Notes under the pieces: model-generated | What the model was told of the DNA's origin: nothing | The model's database searches: none | The model's input: only the letters and a program-made list of their open reading frames with translations | Program-made: the position numbers and the translations under genes | Shown here: in pieces, positions 1 to 7,689 of the stretch | How positions within the stretch are numbered: the first letter of the stretch is position 1 | How the letters are laid out: every line of letters begins with the position of its first letter | Assembly: GCA_022360775.1 (NCBI GenBank) | Contig: JAKSCD010000129.1 | Location: forward strand, 1-40,640 | DNA: 40,640 nt | Origin: Sneathiellales bacterium | GTDB taxonomy: Bacteria; Pseudomonadota; Alphaproteobacteria; Sneathiellales; Sneathiellaceae | Direction: 5' to 3'

Positions 1-612
1 ACTGTCGGCTCATCCAACAATATTGAAGTGGGCTTGCGCGCAAAGCAGCGGTTTCCGGCTGCCAATATCTTCAATTATGACGGCAACCAGACTTATAACT
101 TTACCGTAGGCGAATCTTCTCCAGGCTCCGGACGTCCGCTCTGGAATTTTGAATGGTCCGTCAATGTGGATCTTTCCGGTACTTCCGGAAACAACCTGAA
201 TGATTTCGCCTATAATCTGAAACTGGATGGTGATCCGTCTGTCGGTACCTCTTTCACCAGTTTTGATCCGATCAATGTTTTTGTTGCCGATCATGCGCTT
301 GGCGATAACAACACCGGTAATGGTGAAGGGGCAACCTATAAAAATGATCCTCTTGGCTATCACTTTGCGCTCGGAACCGAGAATGTCGCGCAGAATTCCT
401 GGGCAATGCACTGGTTTGTTGCCGGCTTTGATCCCAATGTACCTGGCACGTATCGTCTCGAGTTCGAGGTTCTGTCGCTCAATCAGGAATTGCTGGCGTC
501 AACCGGCATTGATGTCGTTGTCAGTGCCATTCCGTTGCCTGCAGCCCTTCCGCTTTATGGTGCGGGTATTGCCATTCTCGGCTTCCTCGGCTGGCGCCGG
601 AAACGGGCGTAA
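1..612 (+). CDS. VPLPA/PEP-CTERM-type sorted exported protein (C-terminal part)
   Basis: The reading frame is open to the left edge, so the N-terminus and any signal peptide lie outside the window; the track's start at 28 is an internal GTG. The last ~25 residues form a sorting tail: a VPLPA-like motif (IPLPAALPL), a short hydrophobic helix (YGAGIAILGFLGW) and a basic end (RRKRA). In established families such tails direct exported proteins to an exosortase/archaeosortase-like system, followed by cleavage and surface attachment or release. The body is rich in Asn, Gly, Asp, Ser and aromatic residues and looks like an extracellular beta protein. I do not recognise its function. A strong terminator follows directly. 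No exosortase gene is in the window. Confidence 0.8.
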   Translation, partial: TVGSSNNIEVGLRAKQRFPAANIFNYDGNQTYNFTVGESSPGSGRPLWNFEWSVNVDLSGTSGNNLNDFAYNLKLDGDPSVGTSFTSFDPINVFVADHALGDNNTGNGEGATYKNDPLGYHFALGTENVAQNSWAMHWFVAGFDPNVPGTYRLEFEVLSLNQELLASTGIDVVVSAIPLPAALPLYGAGIAILGFLGWRRKRA

Positions 613-630
613 AAATAACTCTTTTGGATT

Positions 631-656
631 AAGCGGCCTTCGGGCCGCTTTTTCTT
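631..656 (+). terminator. Rho-independent terminator of the VPLPA-CTERM gene
   Basis: Perfect stem AAGCGGCC-TTCG-GGCCGCTT with a UUCG tetraloop, followed by TTTCTTT, 18 bases after the stop codon. Confidence 0.9.
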
Positions 657-722
657 TGAATTGCGCTTATTTCTTTCGTCCAGTAGACTGGCTTTTGGAC
701 ATATTCTTGCAGGATCTCCCTG

Positions 723-1271
723 ATGACACGGAAAATTCTCCTCCTCTCTCTGACCGCCCTGGCCGCCCTTTCCAGCCCCTCGCTTTTTGCGGAGGAGGCA
801 ACTTTTGAGACGGCGTTTACAAGTAAAGGTGCTATTCCTGTCCCCTCTTCAGGAAAGGAATATCCATCCTATTTTCTGACACCTGCTCAACTGGAAAAAT
901 GCCTGGGCGATGAAGAGCAAATGGCCTCCATCCAGTCCTATTTAAAAAAACGCGATGCTCTTTTCGTCCAGCTACGGAAAAAAATAGACAATCTGAATTC
1001 AGACATTGCGGCTGTTGAAACCTATTTTAAGGAAAACCCCAACACCAAAATTGACGACAAGGAAAATTTTGAAAAACGCAACAGGATGGTTCGCAAAAAT
1101 AACGCCCTTGTCGAGGATTATAACAAAACACTGGAAGAGTATGACAAGGTACAGGCTGCCTATAACAGCGATGTTGAGGAATTCAATTCTCTCTCCCGGT
1201 CCTTCGAACAGAACTGCCGCGGCAAGCGCTATTATAGTGACGATCTGAAAGCTCTGCGTGCCGATCAATAA
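723..1271 (+). CDS. Secreted coiled-coil protein of unknown function
   Basis: 182 residues. The N-terminus MTRKILLLSLTALAALSSPSLFA-EE is a clear Sec signal peptide, probably cleaved after SLFA, so the mature protein should be periplasmic or exported. The rest is almost entirely charged and helical, with a long coiled-coil stretch from about residue 70 to 160 (repeated Asn/Asp/Glu/Lys with spaced Leu/Ile/Tyr). The mature part has two cysteines, one before the coil (EKCLGD) and one near the end (QNCRGK), which could form a disulfide closing a helical hairpin. An AGGA lies upstream of the ATG. It is monocistronic between a terminator and a long AT-rich gap. I do not recognise a family. Confidence 0.75.
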   Translation: MTRKILLLSLTALAALSSPSLFAEEATFETAFTSKGAIPVPSSGKEYPSYFLTPAQLEKCLGDEEQMASIQSYLKKRDALFVQLRKKIDNLNSDIAAVETYFKENPNTKIDDKENFEKRNRMVRKNNALVEDYNKTLEEYDKVQAAYNSDVEEFNSLSRSFEQNCRGKRYYSDDLKALRADQ

Positions 1272-1435
1272 CTTGTTTCGGATCAGGAACAAGATTACAT
1301 CTGCATTTTAATCCGTCGGTTTTCTCTTCTGATCCTCCTATGCGTCTTGAACTTTTCGGCCAGCGTTTTCGTTTAGTTGATACATCTCGAATTCACCATC
1401 AGTCAATTCATGTAATTTGACTTAAATTCACAGGA

Positions 1436-1498
1436 ATTTCGGCTAAAATTTTAGTTATTACTTTTGTTATTACATATAGTTAATTTATTGATTTTTAT
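1436..1498 (+). repeat. 63-bp direct repeat, copy A
   Basis: Ungapped match to 4453-4515 with 5 differences in 63 positions by eye (about 92%). It begins ATTTCGGCTAAA and ends TTGATTTTTAT, and contains GTTATTAC twice. It lies 162 bases before the Zur palindrome of the metallochaperone gene. Confidence 0.85.
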
Positions 1499-1660
1499 CG
1501 TTAATTTATAATTCTATAAATTATGCCCAGATCACAATCCGGCTTTCAAATCAACATCTGTCATAGTCTCTCAAAAGAGAGATATCCAGGCGAATTTCGG
1601 TATGCATCCGCACAGCCTTTTCTTCACCGCCCCCTTGCCTTGACGAATAAGGTTATTGAT

Positions 1661-1680
1661 TGTTATGTTATAACATAACA
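1661..1680. promoter_or_regulatory. Zur-type operator upstream of the COG0523 gene
   Basis: Perfect 20-bp palindrome TGTTATGTTATAACATAACA, 50 bases before the start codon. Its core GTTATGTTATAACATAAC recurs exactly at 4176-4193 before folE. The sequence matches the known Zur box type (ATGTTATAACAT core). COG0523 genes are classic Zur targets, which supports the assignment. The zur gene itself is not in the window. Confidence 0.85.
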
Positions 1681-1730
1681 TTTAATTCTACTCGTCTTGC
1701 CGATACAAGGCCGCAATCAAGGTGAACGCT

Positions 1731-2948
1731 ATGCAACAGCAAAAACTGCCCGTCACCGTTTTGTCCGGGTTTCTCGGTGCCGGAAAAACCACACTCCTCA
1801 ATCATGTCCTCAATAACAGGGAAGATCTCCGTGTCGCCGTGATTGTCAATGATATGAGTGAAGTGAATATCGATGCGGATCTGGTGAAAGACGGCGGTGC
1901 CGATCTCTCCAGAACCGATGAAAAGCTCGTTGAAATGACCAACGGATGTATCTGCTGCACATTGCGCGATGATCTGCTGCAGGAAGTACGCCGTCTGTCA
2001 GAGGAAGGCCGGTTCGATTATCTGGTTATTGAATCCACCGGCATCTCCGAACCTCTCCCCGTTGCGGCGACTTTTGACTTTCGTGATGAAGACGGGATGA
2101 GCCTCAATGACGTAGCCCGGCTTGATACCATGGTCACAGTTGTGGATAGCGTTAATCTTCTCCAGGACTATAGCTCTACCGATCTTTTGAAAGACCGGGG
2201 GGAATCTCTTGGTGAAGAAGATGACAGGACCCTTGTTGACCTGCTCGTCGATCAGATTGAATTTGCAGATGTAGTGCTGCTGAATAAGACCGATCTGGCC
2301 TCGCCTGAAAATCTGGATACCGCCCGCAAGGTTATCCGCTCCCTTAACCCGGATGCCAAACTTATCGAAACCCGGATGGCCAAAGTGGATTTGCGCGAAA
2401 TCCTTGATACAGGATTGTTTGATTTTGAAACGGCGCAGGATCATCCTCTCTGGGCGAAAGAGCTTTACGGTTTCGCTGACCATGTTCCTGAAACCGAGGA
2501 ATATGGCATATCAAGCTTCGTCTACCGGGCCCGTCGCCCTTTTGACCCGGCTGCCCTGCATGCTTTCATAGGCTCCACCTGGCCAGGCGTCATTCGCGCC
2601 AAAGGGCATTTCTGGCTGGCCACCCGGCCAGACTGGGTTGGCGAACTGAGCCAGGCAGGAAGTCTCGTTCGGACAACAGCAATGGGCTTCTGGTGGTCAG
2701 CAATTCCAAAACAGCACTGGCCTGACCATCCCGAATGGCGACAGACAATCGATGCGAACTGGAGTGATATTTACGGGGACCGGCGTCAGGAAATTGTGTT
2801 TATCGGCTCCAACATGGATGAGCCGGCCCTTCGCGCGAAACTGGATGCCTGTCTGGTTGCTGAAACGGGCACGGACGAGATGACGCCGGATCTCTGGAAA
2901 ACACTTCCTGATCCCTTTCCGGTATGGAAACGCGCAAACGAGCATTAG
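1731..2948 (+). CDS. COG0523 family zinc metallochaperone GTPase (ZagA/ZigA/YeiR-like)
   Basis: 405 residues from ATG 1731, chosen over the track's GTG at 1722 because AAGG sits 9 bases before the ATG. N-terminal G3E GTPase domain: Walker [10 protein letters not shown] (about residues 13-21), the metal-binding CxCC motif in [12 protein letters not shown] (about 70), ESTGISEP, and NKTDL for guanine recognition. The C-terminal half is the CobW_C-type domain. The family uses GTP hydrolysis to hand metal, usually zinc, to client enzymes under limitation. The Zur palindrome upstream and the convergent folE operon with the same operator make FolE a plausible client, as shown for ZagA in Bacillus. 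The client assignment is inference. Confidence 0.9.
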   Translation: MQQQKLPVTVLSGFLGAGKTTLLNHVLNNREDLRVAVIVNDMSEVNIDADLVKDGGADLSRTDEKLVEMTNGCICCTLRDDLLQEVRRLSEEGRFDYLVIESTGISEPLPVAATFDFRDEDGMSLNDVARLDTMVTVVDSVNLLQDYSSTDLLKDRGESLGEEDDRTLVDLLVDQIEFADVVLLNKTDLASPENLDTARKVIRSLNPDAKLIETRMAKVDLREILDTGLFDFETAQDHPLWAKELYGFADHVPETEEYGISSFVYRARRPFDPAALHAFIGSTWPGVIRAKGHFWLATRPDWVGELSQAGSLVRTTAMGFWWSAIPKQHWPDHPEWRQTIDANWSDIYGDRRQEIVFIGSNMDEPALRAKLDACLVAETGTDEMTPDLWKTLPDPFPVWKRANEH

Positions 2949-2964
2949 GTTGCCCGAGGTCTGA

Positions 2965-2990
2965 GGGGGGAGGGACTTCCCTCCCCTTTT
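2965..2990. terminator. Terminator between convergent COG0523 and NTF2-like genes
   Basis: Stem GGGGAGGGA / TCCCTCCCC with a very short loop, followed by TTTT. It begins 16 bases after the stop of the rightward gene and lies between two convergent stops, so it may serve both. Confidence 0.8.
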
Positions 2991-3004
2991 GGATCAACTC
3001 CGCA

Positions 3005-3481
3005 TCAGTCTGCCTGATAAGGCAGGGATGAATGATGAAGGACAATGCGCAAATTGCCTTCTTCGTCCTTTTTATAGCCCCAGCTTTTATCAACCTTTGT
3101 CGCTTCGCCGTCCTTGTTGATGAAAGTCACATGACCCATCCAGAGGGCAACATCTCCTTCAATAAAGGACGCAGATGGCTCTGCGACAACCTTGCGCCAG
3201 CCTTTGATTCCGAAGCCTGTATCATCAGGGTAATCAGGATTATGACCCACAAAATAGGAAAGCGCGCCTTCTCGTGTCGGTCGGAAGGTTTTCTCGCCCC
3301 CCGAAAGGGTCGGCTTGAACAGCACAGGCCCAAGAGAATAGCCATAGGCTGTATCCAGCGCACCATTGGCAACCCGGGTTGCGCCTTCAATTCCCTCGCT
3401 TTCATAGGCCTTAGAGATTGCGATCAATGCTTCAGACCAGATATCCCGGGCTTCGGCAAGTTCCTGTTCCGTGATTGAAAT
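3005..3481 (-). CDS. NTF2/SnoaL-like protein of the Zur operon, probable ATT start
   Basis: The track starts this ORF at an internal TTG (3427) with no ribosome site. Further upstream in frame the coding sense continues (ISITEQELAEARDIWSEAL) to ATT at 3481-3479. This is preceded by AAAGGAG with a 7-base spacer, and an in-frame TAA overlaps the start of that site, so no ATG, GTG or TTG start is possible farther up. From ATT the protein has 158 residues, no signal peptide, and an NTF2-like fold signature with the end GNLRIVLHHSSLPY. From memory, relatives are often labelled phosphoribosyl-AMP cyclohydrolase, probably because of Zur-regulon context; I see no HisI cysteine/histidine motif. It lies 59 bases after folE and shares its promoter. 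Biochemical role unknown. Confidence 0.8.
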   Translation of the reverse strand: MSITEQELAEARDIWSEALIAISKAYESEGIEGATRVANGALDTAYGYSLGPVLFKPTLSGGEKTFRPTREGALSYFVGHNPDYPDDTGFGIKGWRKVVAEPSASFIEGDVALWMGHVTFINKDGEATKVDKSWGYKKDEEGNLRIVLHHSSLPYQAD

Positions 3482-3540
3482 GGGACTTCTCCTTTAGCAA
3501 AATGAACTGGCCTTCAGATAAGACATCTATACCGGCATGT

Positions 3541-4161
3541 CTAGGCTATTAGGCTCATTAATTCTGCACGTGTCTGTGGATTTTCCCGGAACTGGCCGAG
3601 CAGCCGGCTTGTGACAGTGCTGCTCTCCTGTTTACGAACGCCTCTTGTTGTCATGCATTGATGAGCGGCATCGACAATCACGGCAACCCCTTTTGGCTTG
3701 AGAACCCTCTGGATCGTATCGGCGATTTGCGCGGTCATGGTTTCCTGTGTCTGGAGCCGTTTTCCGTAAACATCCACAAGACGGGCAAGCTTGCTGATCC
3801 CGACGACACGCTTGTCAGGCAGATAGGCCACGTGGGCCTTGCCCAGAATGGGCACAATATGATGCTCGCAATGGGATTCCAGGCGGATATTCTTCACCAG
3901 GACAATCTCGTCATATCCTTCAACCTCTTCAAAGGTGCGGCTGAGGACATCATCCGGATTTATTGTATAGCCCTCAAAAAATTCCTTATATGCCTCGATG
4001 ACCCGTTTTGGGGTATCCACAAGCCCTTCGCGATTTGGATTATCCCCTGCCCAGGCGATCAGCGTTTGCACTGCTTTAAGCGCCTCTTCCCGGCTCGGAA
4101 CAGGATAGGCTTGCTGGTCATCATTTTGTCTTTCTTGCATCGACATAATTTCATACTTCAT
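3541..4161 (-). CDS. folE: GTP cyclohydrolase I, zinc-dependent type (FolE-IA)
   Basis: Converts GTP to 7,8-dihydroneopterin triphosphate, the first step of tetrahydrofolate synthesis. 206 residues, normal length. Canonical motifs: ESHCEHHIVPI with the Cys and His zinc ligands, GKAHVAYLP, GISKLARLVD, QETMTAQIA, and the second zinc Cys in AAHQCMTTRGV. It is therefore the zinc-requiring IA type, not the zinc-independent FolE2 usually found in Zur regulons. The Zur palindrome ends only 14 bases before the first ATG. The leader must be very short, and starts at 4146 or 4140 are also possible; none has a good ribosome site. It is first gene of a two-gene operon with the NTF2-like gene. Confidence 0.93.
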   Translation of the reverse strand: MKYEIMSMQERQNDDQQAYPVPSREEALKAVQTLIAWAGDNPNREGLVDTPKRVIEAYKEFFEGYTINPDDVLSRTFEEVEGYDEIVLVKNIRLESHCEHHIVPILGKAHVAYLPDKRVVGISKLARLVDVYGKRLQTQETMTAQIADTIQRVLKPKGVAVIVDAAHQCMTTRGVRKQESSTVTSRLLGQFRENPQTRAELMSLIA

Positions 4162-4175
4162 TCTGGTTATATATT

Positions 4176-4193
4176 GTTATGTTATAACATAAC
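4176..4193. promoter_or_regulatory. Zur-type operator upstream of folE
   Basis: Perfect 18-bp palindrome GTTATGTTATAACATAAC, identical to the core of the site at 1661-1680. It lies 14 bases before the first possible folE ATG, close enough to overlap the core promoter, so Zur binding should block transcription. Confidence 0.85.
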
Positions 4194-4452
4194 TATTCAA
4201 ATGAAGCGCTTCAAGTCAACGGACAAAATACCTTTTGAGCTGATGAGAGACTTGGGAAAAACGAGACAAAATGCGGGTTTGAATTTAAAATGTTTCTTAC
4301 CCGTAACGAAATTTAGTCAGGCCTGTTTCCGGGCCTCACTTGAGGCATCAAGCCTGCGCGCGGTGCTCTTCTTTTTCTTTTAAAAATCTTCCCTTTCTTT
4401 CACTTTTCGCCGGCGCCTCCGCACCCTTTGTATTTTGCTCAAATTAACGCTG

Positions 4453-4515
4453 ATTTCGGCTAAATTTTTAGTTATTACTTTCGTTATTACTTATAGTTAA
4501 TATTTTGATTTTTAT
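4453..4515 (+). repeat. 63-bp direct repeat, copy B
   Basis: Same orientation as copy A at 1436-1498, 58 of 63 positions identical by eye, no gaps. Copies A and B bracket the complete Zur-controlled module. Confidence 0.85.
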
Positions 4516-4556
4516 GATAAATCTATATAATTTTCTTTTCTCCAAAGGCTATCAAA

Positions 4557-4590
4557 GAAAGCCGCTGGAAACAGGCTTTCCGCGGCTTTC
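4557..4590 (-). terminator. Terminator of the leftward cupin gene
   Basis: Stem GAAAGCCGC-t-GGAAA, loop CAGGC, TTTCC-GCGGCTTTC: 14 pairs with a single bulged base, followed on the minus strand by TTTG. It lies 30 bases after the cupin stop codon. Confidence 0.65.
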
Positions 4591-4620
4591 AAAAACGTTT
4601 TCCAAAGATTGAAAAGTTCT

Positions 4621-4986
4621 CTAGATCCGTTCCATTTCGTCGATACTGATTGTAATATCACTTTCAACAGATCCTGTATGGGTGGTTTCTGCGTTGGTGA
4701 TATTAATCAGATAAACATCCTCTTCTGCAACCGGGCAATGTTCAACGCCGCGCGGAACAACAAAAAGCTCTCCTTCCCTGACCGTCACCTCCTGATCGCG
4801 GAATTTGACTTTCAGTTTGCCTTTTACAACGATAAAAAGCTCATCCTCGTCATCATGTTTGTGCCAGACAAATTCGCCGTTCAGCTTCGCCAGGCGAATA
4901 TGCTGTCCGTTGGATTCTGCAACAATATAGGGGTGCCAATAATCGGAAAATTTTCCGAACTTCTCTAACAGATTAACTGCTTCCAT
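4621..4986 (-). CDS. Small single-domain cupin protein
   Basis: 121 residues. One cupin_2 barrel with the usual metal-binding set: motif 1 WHKHDDEDELFIVVKG (His, His, Glu) and motif 2 PRGVEHCP (His). Such proteins bind Fe, Mn, Ni or Zn and act as small dioxygenases, isomerases or binding proteins; the substrate cannot be read from the sequence. Start: ATG with AAGGAG 8 bases upstream. It diverges from the LysR gene at 5097 across a short AT-rich region, so it is probably that regulator's target. Confidence 0.85.
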   Translation of the reverse strand: MEAVNLLEKFGKFSDYWHPYIVAESNGQHIRLAKLNGEFVWHKHDDEDELFIVVKGKLKVKFRDQEVTVREGELFVVPRGVEHCPVAEEDVYLINITNAETTHTGSVESDITISIDEMERI

Positions 4987-5096
4987 ATTTCCAGCTCCTT
5001 GACCTTGAAATTCGTGGGTCTTGCTGAACTCTAGGAAATATCATAATATTAATAAAACTAAATATTTTAATGCCAGTCATTATTTTTTCTAATAAT

Positions 5097-5960
5097 ATGA
5101 AAACCATCAATACCCAGCTTTTAAAAACCTTCCGCGCGGTGGCTACTACCGGCAGCATGACCCAGGCTGCTGCATTGCTTAATCTGTCACAAGGGGCGAT
5201 CAGCCAGCAGATCCGGAAGCTGGAGGATCTATTCGGCTGCAGGCTTCTGATCCGTCAGAAGGCGGGTCTCGCCCTGACCATCGAAGGTGAAAAGCTCCTG
5301 GGAAAGGCACAGAAATTCCTGAACCTCAATGAAGAGATCTGGCGGGATATGACGGATCAGAATTTCAAGGGACGGATCAATCTGGGGGTGCCGCTGGATC
5401 TTGTGGCGACCGCCCTGCCCAATGCCTTGCGCCTGTTTGCGGATCATCATCCGGATGTGGATGTCAATCTGGTCTGCGCCCCGACACTGGAGCTGAAACA
5501 GTTACTACAGGGCGGAGATATAGATTTATCCCTGCTCGAGGAGCATGAAAATTCCCTGACCGGTGAGGCCCTTTTCCGGGATCAGCTGGTCTGGATGGGT
5601 GCAAAAGGCGGACTTGCCAAAAGGAAAACCCCGCTCCCTCTTTCCATTGCCAGCAATGAATGTGTTTTCAGATTACCGACCACTACCGCTCTTGATCAGG
5701 CGGGCAAACGCTGGAAAAGGCTCTATGAAAGCAACAATATCGATGCAGTGCAGGCCATAATCCGCATGGATCTTGCGGTCGGGGTCTTCCTCAAATCCCT
5801 GGTGCCCTCAACCCTGGAGATTATTCCCTTTGGCGAGGATTTCCCGCGCCTTCCCGAATTTCACATCACCCTCGCCATAGGCCAGACGGAAAGCCGGGAT
5901 CTTGCACAAATCCTTGCGGGCTTTATTTCCCGGCATTTTCACTATAAAGCAGCGGCATAG
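5097..5960 (+). CDS. LysR-family transcriptional regulator
   Basis: 287 residues from ATG 5097. The track's start at 5070 would add nine residues (MPVIIFSNN) before the typical LysR beginning MKTINTQLLKTFRAVATTGSMTQAA; neither start has a clear ribosome site. An N-terminal winged helix-turn-helix (TQAAALLNLSQGAISQQIRKLEDLFG, about residues 20-45) is followed by a substrate-binding LysR_substrate domain. Divergent from the cupin gene and likely to control it and itself from the shared 110-base AT-rich intergenic region. Effector unknown. Confidence 0.9.
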   Translation: MKTINTQLLKTFRAVATTGSMTQAAALLNLSQGAISQQIRKLEDLFGCRLLIRQKAGLALTIEGEKLLGKAQKFLNLNEEIWRDMTDQNFKGRINLGVPLDLVATALPNALRLFADHHPDVDVNLVCAPTLELKQLLQGGDIDLSLLEEHENSLTGEALFRDQLVWMGAKGGLAKRKTPLPLSIASNECVFRLPTTTALDQAGKRWKRLYESNNIDAVQAIIRMDLAVGVFLKSLVPSTLEIIPFGEDFPRLPEFHITLAIGQTESRDLAQILAGFISRHFHYKAAA

Positions 5961-5975
5961 ATCAAAAGGCGCATT

Positions 5976-6608
5976 TTACATAAAAAACTGGCGGATTTTT
6001 TCTGTAAGTTCAGCGCCGGCACCTTCCGGCGTTCCTGCATTAAAAGGCGGGTGGGGATCATATTCAACAGCAAGCTGGATCCCCTTGGCAGTTTCTTCAT
6101 CCGCAAGCTCTGCCGCCAGAAGAAGCCCAAAATCGATGCCTGCTGTTACCCCGCCCCCGGTGATACGGTTTCGGTCAATCACCACCCGCTCCTTCACTGG
6201 CTCTGCCCCGAACTTTTCAAGCAGGTCCCGGCAAACCCAGTGTGCACCTGCCCTGTATCCTTTCAGCAGGCCCGCCGCGCCCAGCAGAAGCGAGCCACTA
6301 CAGACAGAAGTGACATATCTGGCCTGCTCTCCCTGCTTTTTCACAAAGTCCAGAACTTCCGGGTCCTTCATCACCGCCCGCTGGCCGAGGCCACCTGGAA
6401 TACAAATCACATCAAGCGGCGGACAACTGGCAAAGGTATCTGTTGGCGCAATGGAAAAGCCCGCATCCGTCGGGACAAGATCGAGGTTTTTCCAGACCAT
6501 ATGAATATGGGCACCGGGAAGCATGGCGAGTATTTGCACAGGTCCCGTTGCATCCAGTTGGGTGACATCCGGGAAAATCAGAAATCCGATATGAAGAGAA
6601 TGTGTCAT
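5976..6608 (-). CDS. DJ-1/PfpI superfamily protein, isonitrile hydratase-like
   Basis: 210 residues from ATG 6608, preceded by AAAGGAGG with a 6-base spacer; the track's start at 6632 is upstream of this site. The class I glutamine amidotransferase-like fold has the nucleophile elbow SVCSGSLLLGAAGLLKG (Cys about residue 100) and the conserved acidic motif LDATGP near the N-terminus, the pattern of isonitrile hydratase (InhA). InhA has Thr directly after the Cys; here it is Ser. It may hydrate an isonitrile or act as a related deglycase or chaperone-like enzyme. Divergent from the AraC-type gene at 6688, whose N-terminal domain is the same fold. Confidence 0.85.
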   Translation of the reverse strand: MTHSLHIGFLIFPDVTQLDATGPVQILAMLPGAHIHMVWKNLDLVPTDAGFSIAPTDTFASCPPLDVICIPGGLGQRAVMKDPEVLDFVKKQGEQARYVTSVCSGSLLLGAAGLLKGYRAGAHWVCRDLLEKFGAEPVKERVVIDRNRITGGGVTAGIDFGLLLAAELADEETAKGIQLAVEYDPHPPFNAGTPEGAGAELTEKIRQFFM

Positions 6609-6687
6609 GTAAGCCTCCTTTAATGTCTGCAAGCATGCGCTTCTTTTTATTTGGCGAAAATGACAATAATCGCCTATTTTAGGCCAT

Positions 6688-7653
6688 ATGAAGTCACGCA
6701 GAATAATCTTTGCCGTTTATGAAGGGGCCGAATTGCTGGATTTCTCCGGCCCGGCCAGTGTTTTCACGGCAGCAAACCGGCTGACGAATCAACCGCTTTA
6801 CAAGATCCTTTATGCCTCCCCCTCCGGTGAAAGGATCCGCACTTCATGCGGCGTTACCCTCGAAACCACGGATTTGACGGCCTTGGAATTCGGACGTCGG
6901 GATACGGTGCTGGTTGTCGGGGCATATGGTTCTGAAATTGTCCCGGCCATGTCCGATACCGGCCTTATCAGGGCGATGCAAAAAGCGGCTATTCACGCGG
7001 AAAGATATGGCTCCATTTGCTCCGGAACCTTTGTGCTGGCGGAGGCGGGCCTTCTTAAGGATAAGGAGGTTACAACCCACTGGGCCGGTGTAAAATCCCT
7101 TAAGCGCCGCGCCAGGGATGCACGGATCGATGAAAATGCCCTTTATGTCAGAGCGGGACGCCTCTGGACCTCCGCAGGCGTTACAACAGGGATCGATATG
7201 GCGCTTTGCATGCTGGCAGCGGATCAGGGTGAAAGCCTTATGTCCTCTGTCGCAAAACAGCTTGTCATCTATGCCCACCGTCCGGGCTGGCAATCCCAGT
7301 TCAGCGATCTGCTGACCCAGCAAAGCAAGGCCGGCACTCTCTTTAAGGACCTGATTGAGTTTTTGGGAGCAACCACCAACCGGCGGGTTCCGGTAGAGGA
7401 AATGGCGGATCGGACCGGCATGTCGGAACGGTCTTTTCAGCGAAAATTCACGAAAATCTTCGATCTCTCACCCGGACGTTTTCACGAGCAACTCAGGCTC
7501 TTTGCCGCCAAAGATCTGCTTGAAGCAAATTCTTCTGTCGAAAATGCGGCATGTCAGGCCGGCTTCCAGTCCCTTTCCGCCTTTCGAAAAGCCTTCCAGA
7601 TGAAATTCGGTGTCACCCCCAGCGCCCATCGCCTGCACCACCGCCGCCGCTGA
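6688..7653 (+). CDS. GlxA-family AraC transcriptional regulator with DJ-1-like sensor domain
   Basis: 321 residues. The N-terminal DJ-1/PfpI-like domain (about 1-190) keeps LLDFSGPASVF and a Cys in the elbow, GSICSGTFVLAEAGLL. The C-terminal AraC domain has two helix-turn-helix units (EEMADRTGMSERSFQRKFTKIFDLSP and ENAACQAGFQSLSAFRKAFQMKFGVTPS). This architecture senses small molecules and activates neighbouring catabolic genes. It diverges from the DJ-1-like enzyme gene across 79 bases, so that enzyme is the obvious candidate target. Confidence 0.92.
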   Translation: MKSRRIIFAVYEGAELLDFSGPASVFTAANRLTNQPLYKILYASPSGERIRTSCGVTLETTDLTALEFGRRDTVLVVGAYGSEIVPAMSDTGLIRAMQKAAIHAERYGSICSGTFVLAEAGLLKDKEVTTHWAGVKSLKRRARDARIDENALYVRAGRLWTSAGVTTGIDMALCMLAADQGESLMSSVAKQLVIYAHRPGWQSQFSDLLTQQSKAGTLFKDLIEFLGATTNRRVPVEEMADRTGMSERSFQRKFTKIFDLSPGRFHEQLRLFAAKDLLEANSSVENAACQAGFQSLSAFRKAFQMKFGVTPSAHRLHHRRR

Positions 7654-7689
7654 AGAAAACATCCCCCCCTTTCAGGCGAGTGCGAGATT

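Larger units (their letters stand above)
1272..1730. other. AT-rich intergenic region upstream of the COG0523 gene
   Basis: About 460 bases with no credible ORF. It holds copy A of a 63-bp repeat (1436-1498) and the Zur-type palindrome (1661-1680), listed separately. The rest is AT-rich and unexplained. Confidence 0.6.
4194..4620. other. Intergenic region between folE promoter and cupin gene
   Basis: About 430 bases. The only ORF crossing it is the tail of an antisense shadow of folE. It contains repeat copy B (4453-4515) and a terminator-like hairpin (4557-4590). The remainder is AT-rich with nothing I can assign. Confidence 0.6.

Noticed and set aside
3005-3481. HisI-type phosphoribosyl-AMP cyclohydrolase
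   Set aside because: That label is used for similar proteins, but none of the HisI metal-binding cysteines or histidines is present; the fold reads as NTF2-like.
3658-4383. 241-aa plus-strand ORF
   Set aside because: It lies antisense across folE, whose motifs are unmistakable; no ribosome site, and the composition is that of a shadow frame.
1436-4515. Insertion sequence or composite transposon around the zinc module
   Set aside because: No transposase or terminal inverted repeats; only a pair of direct repeats, reported as such.
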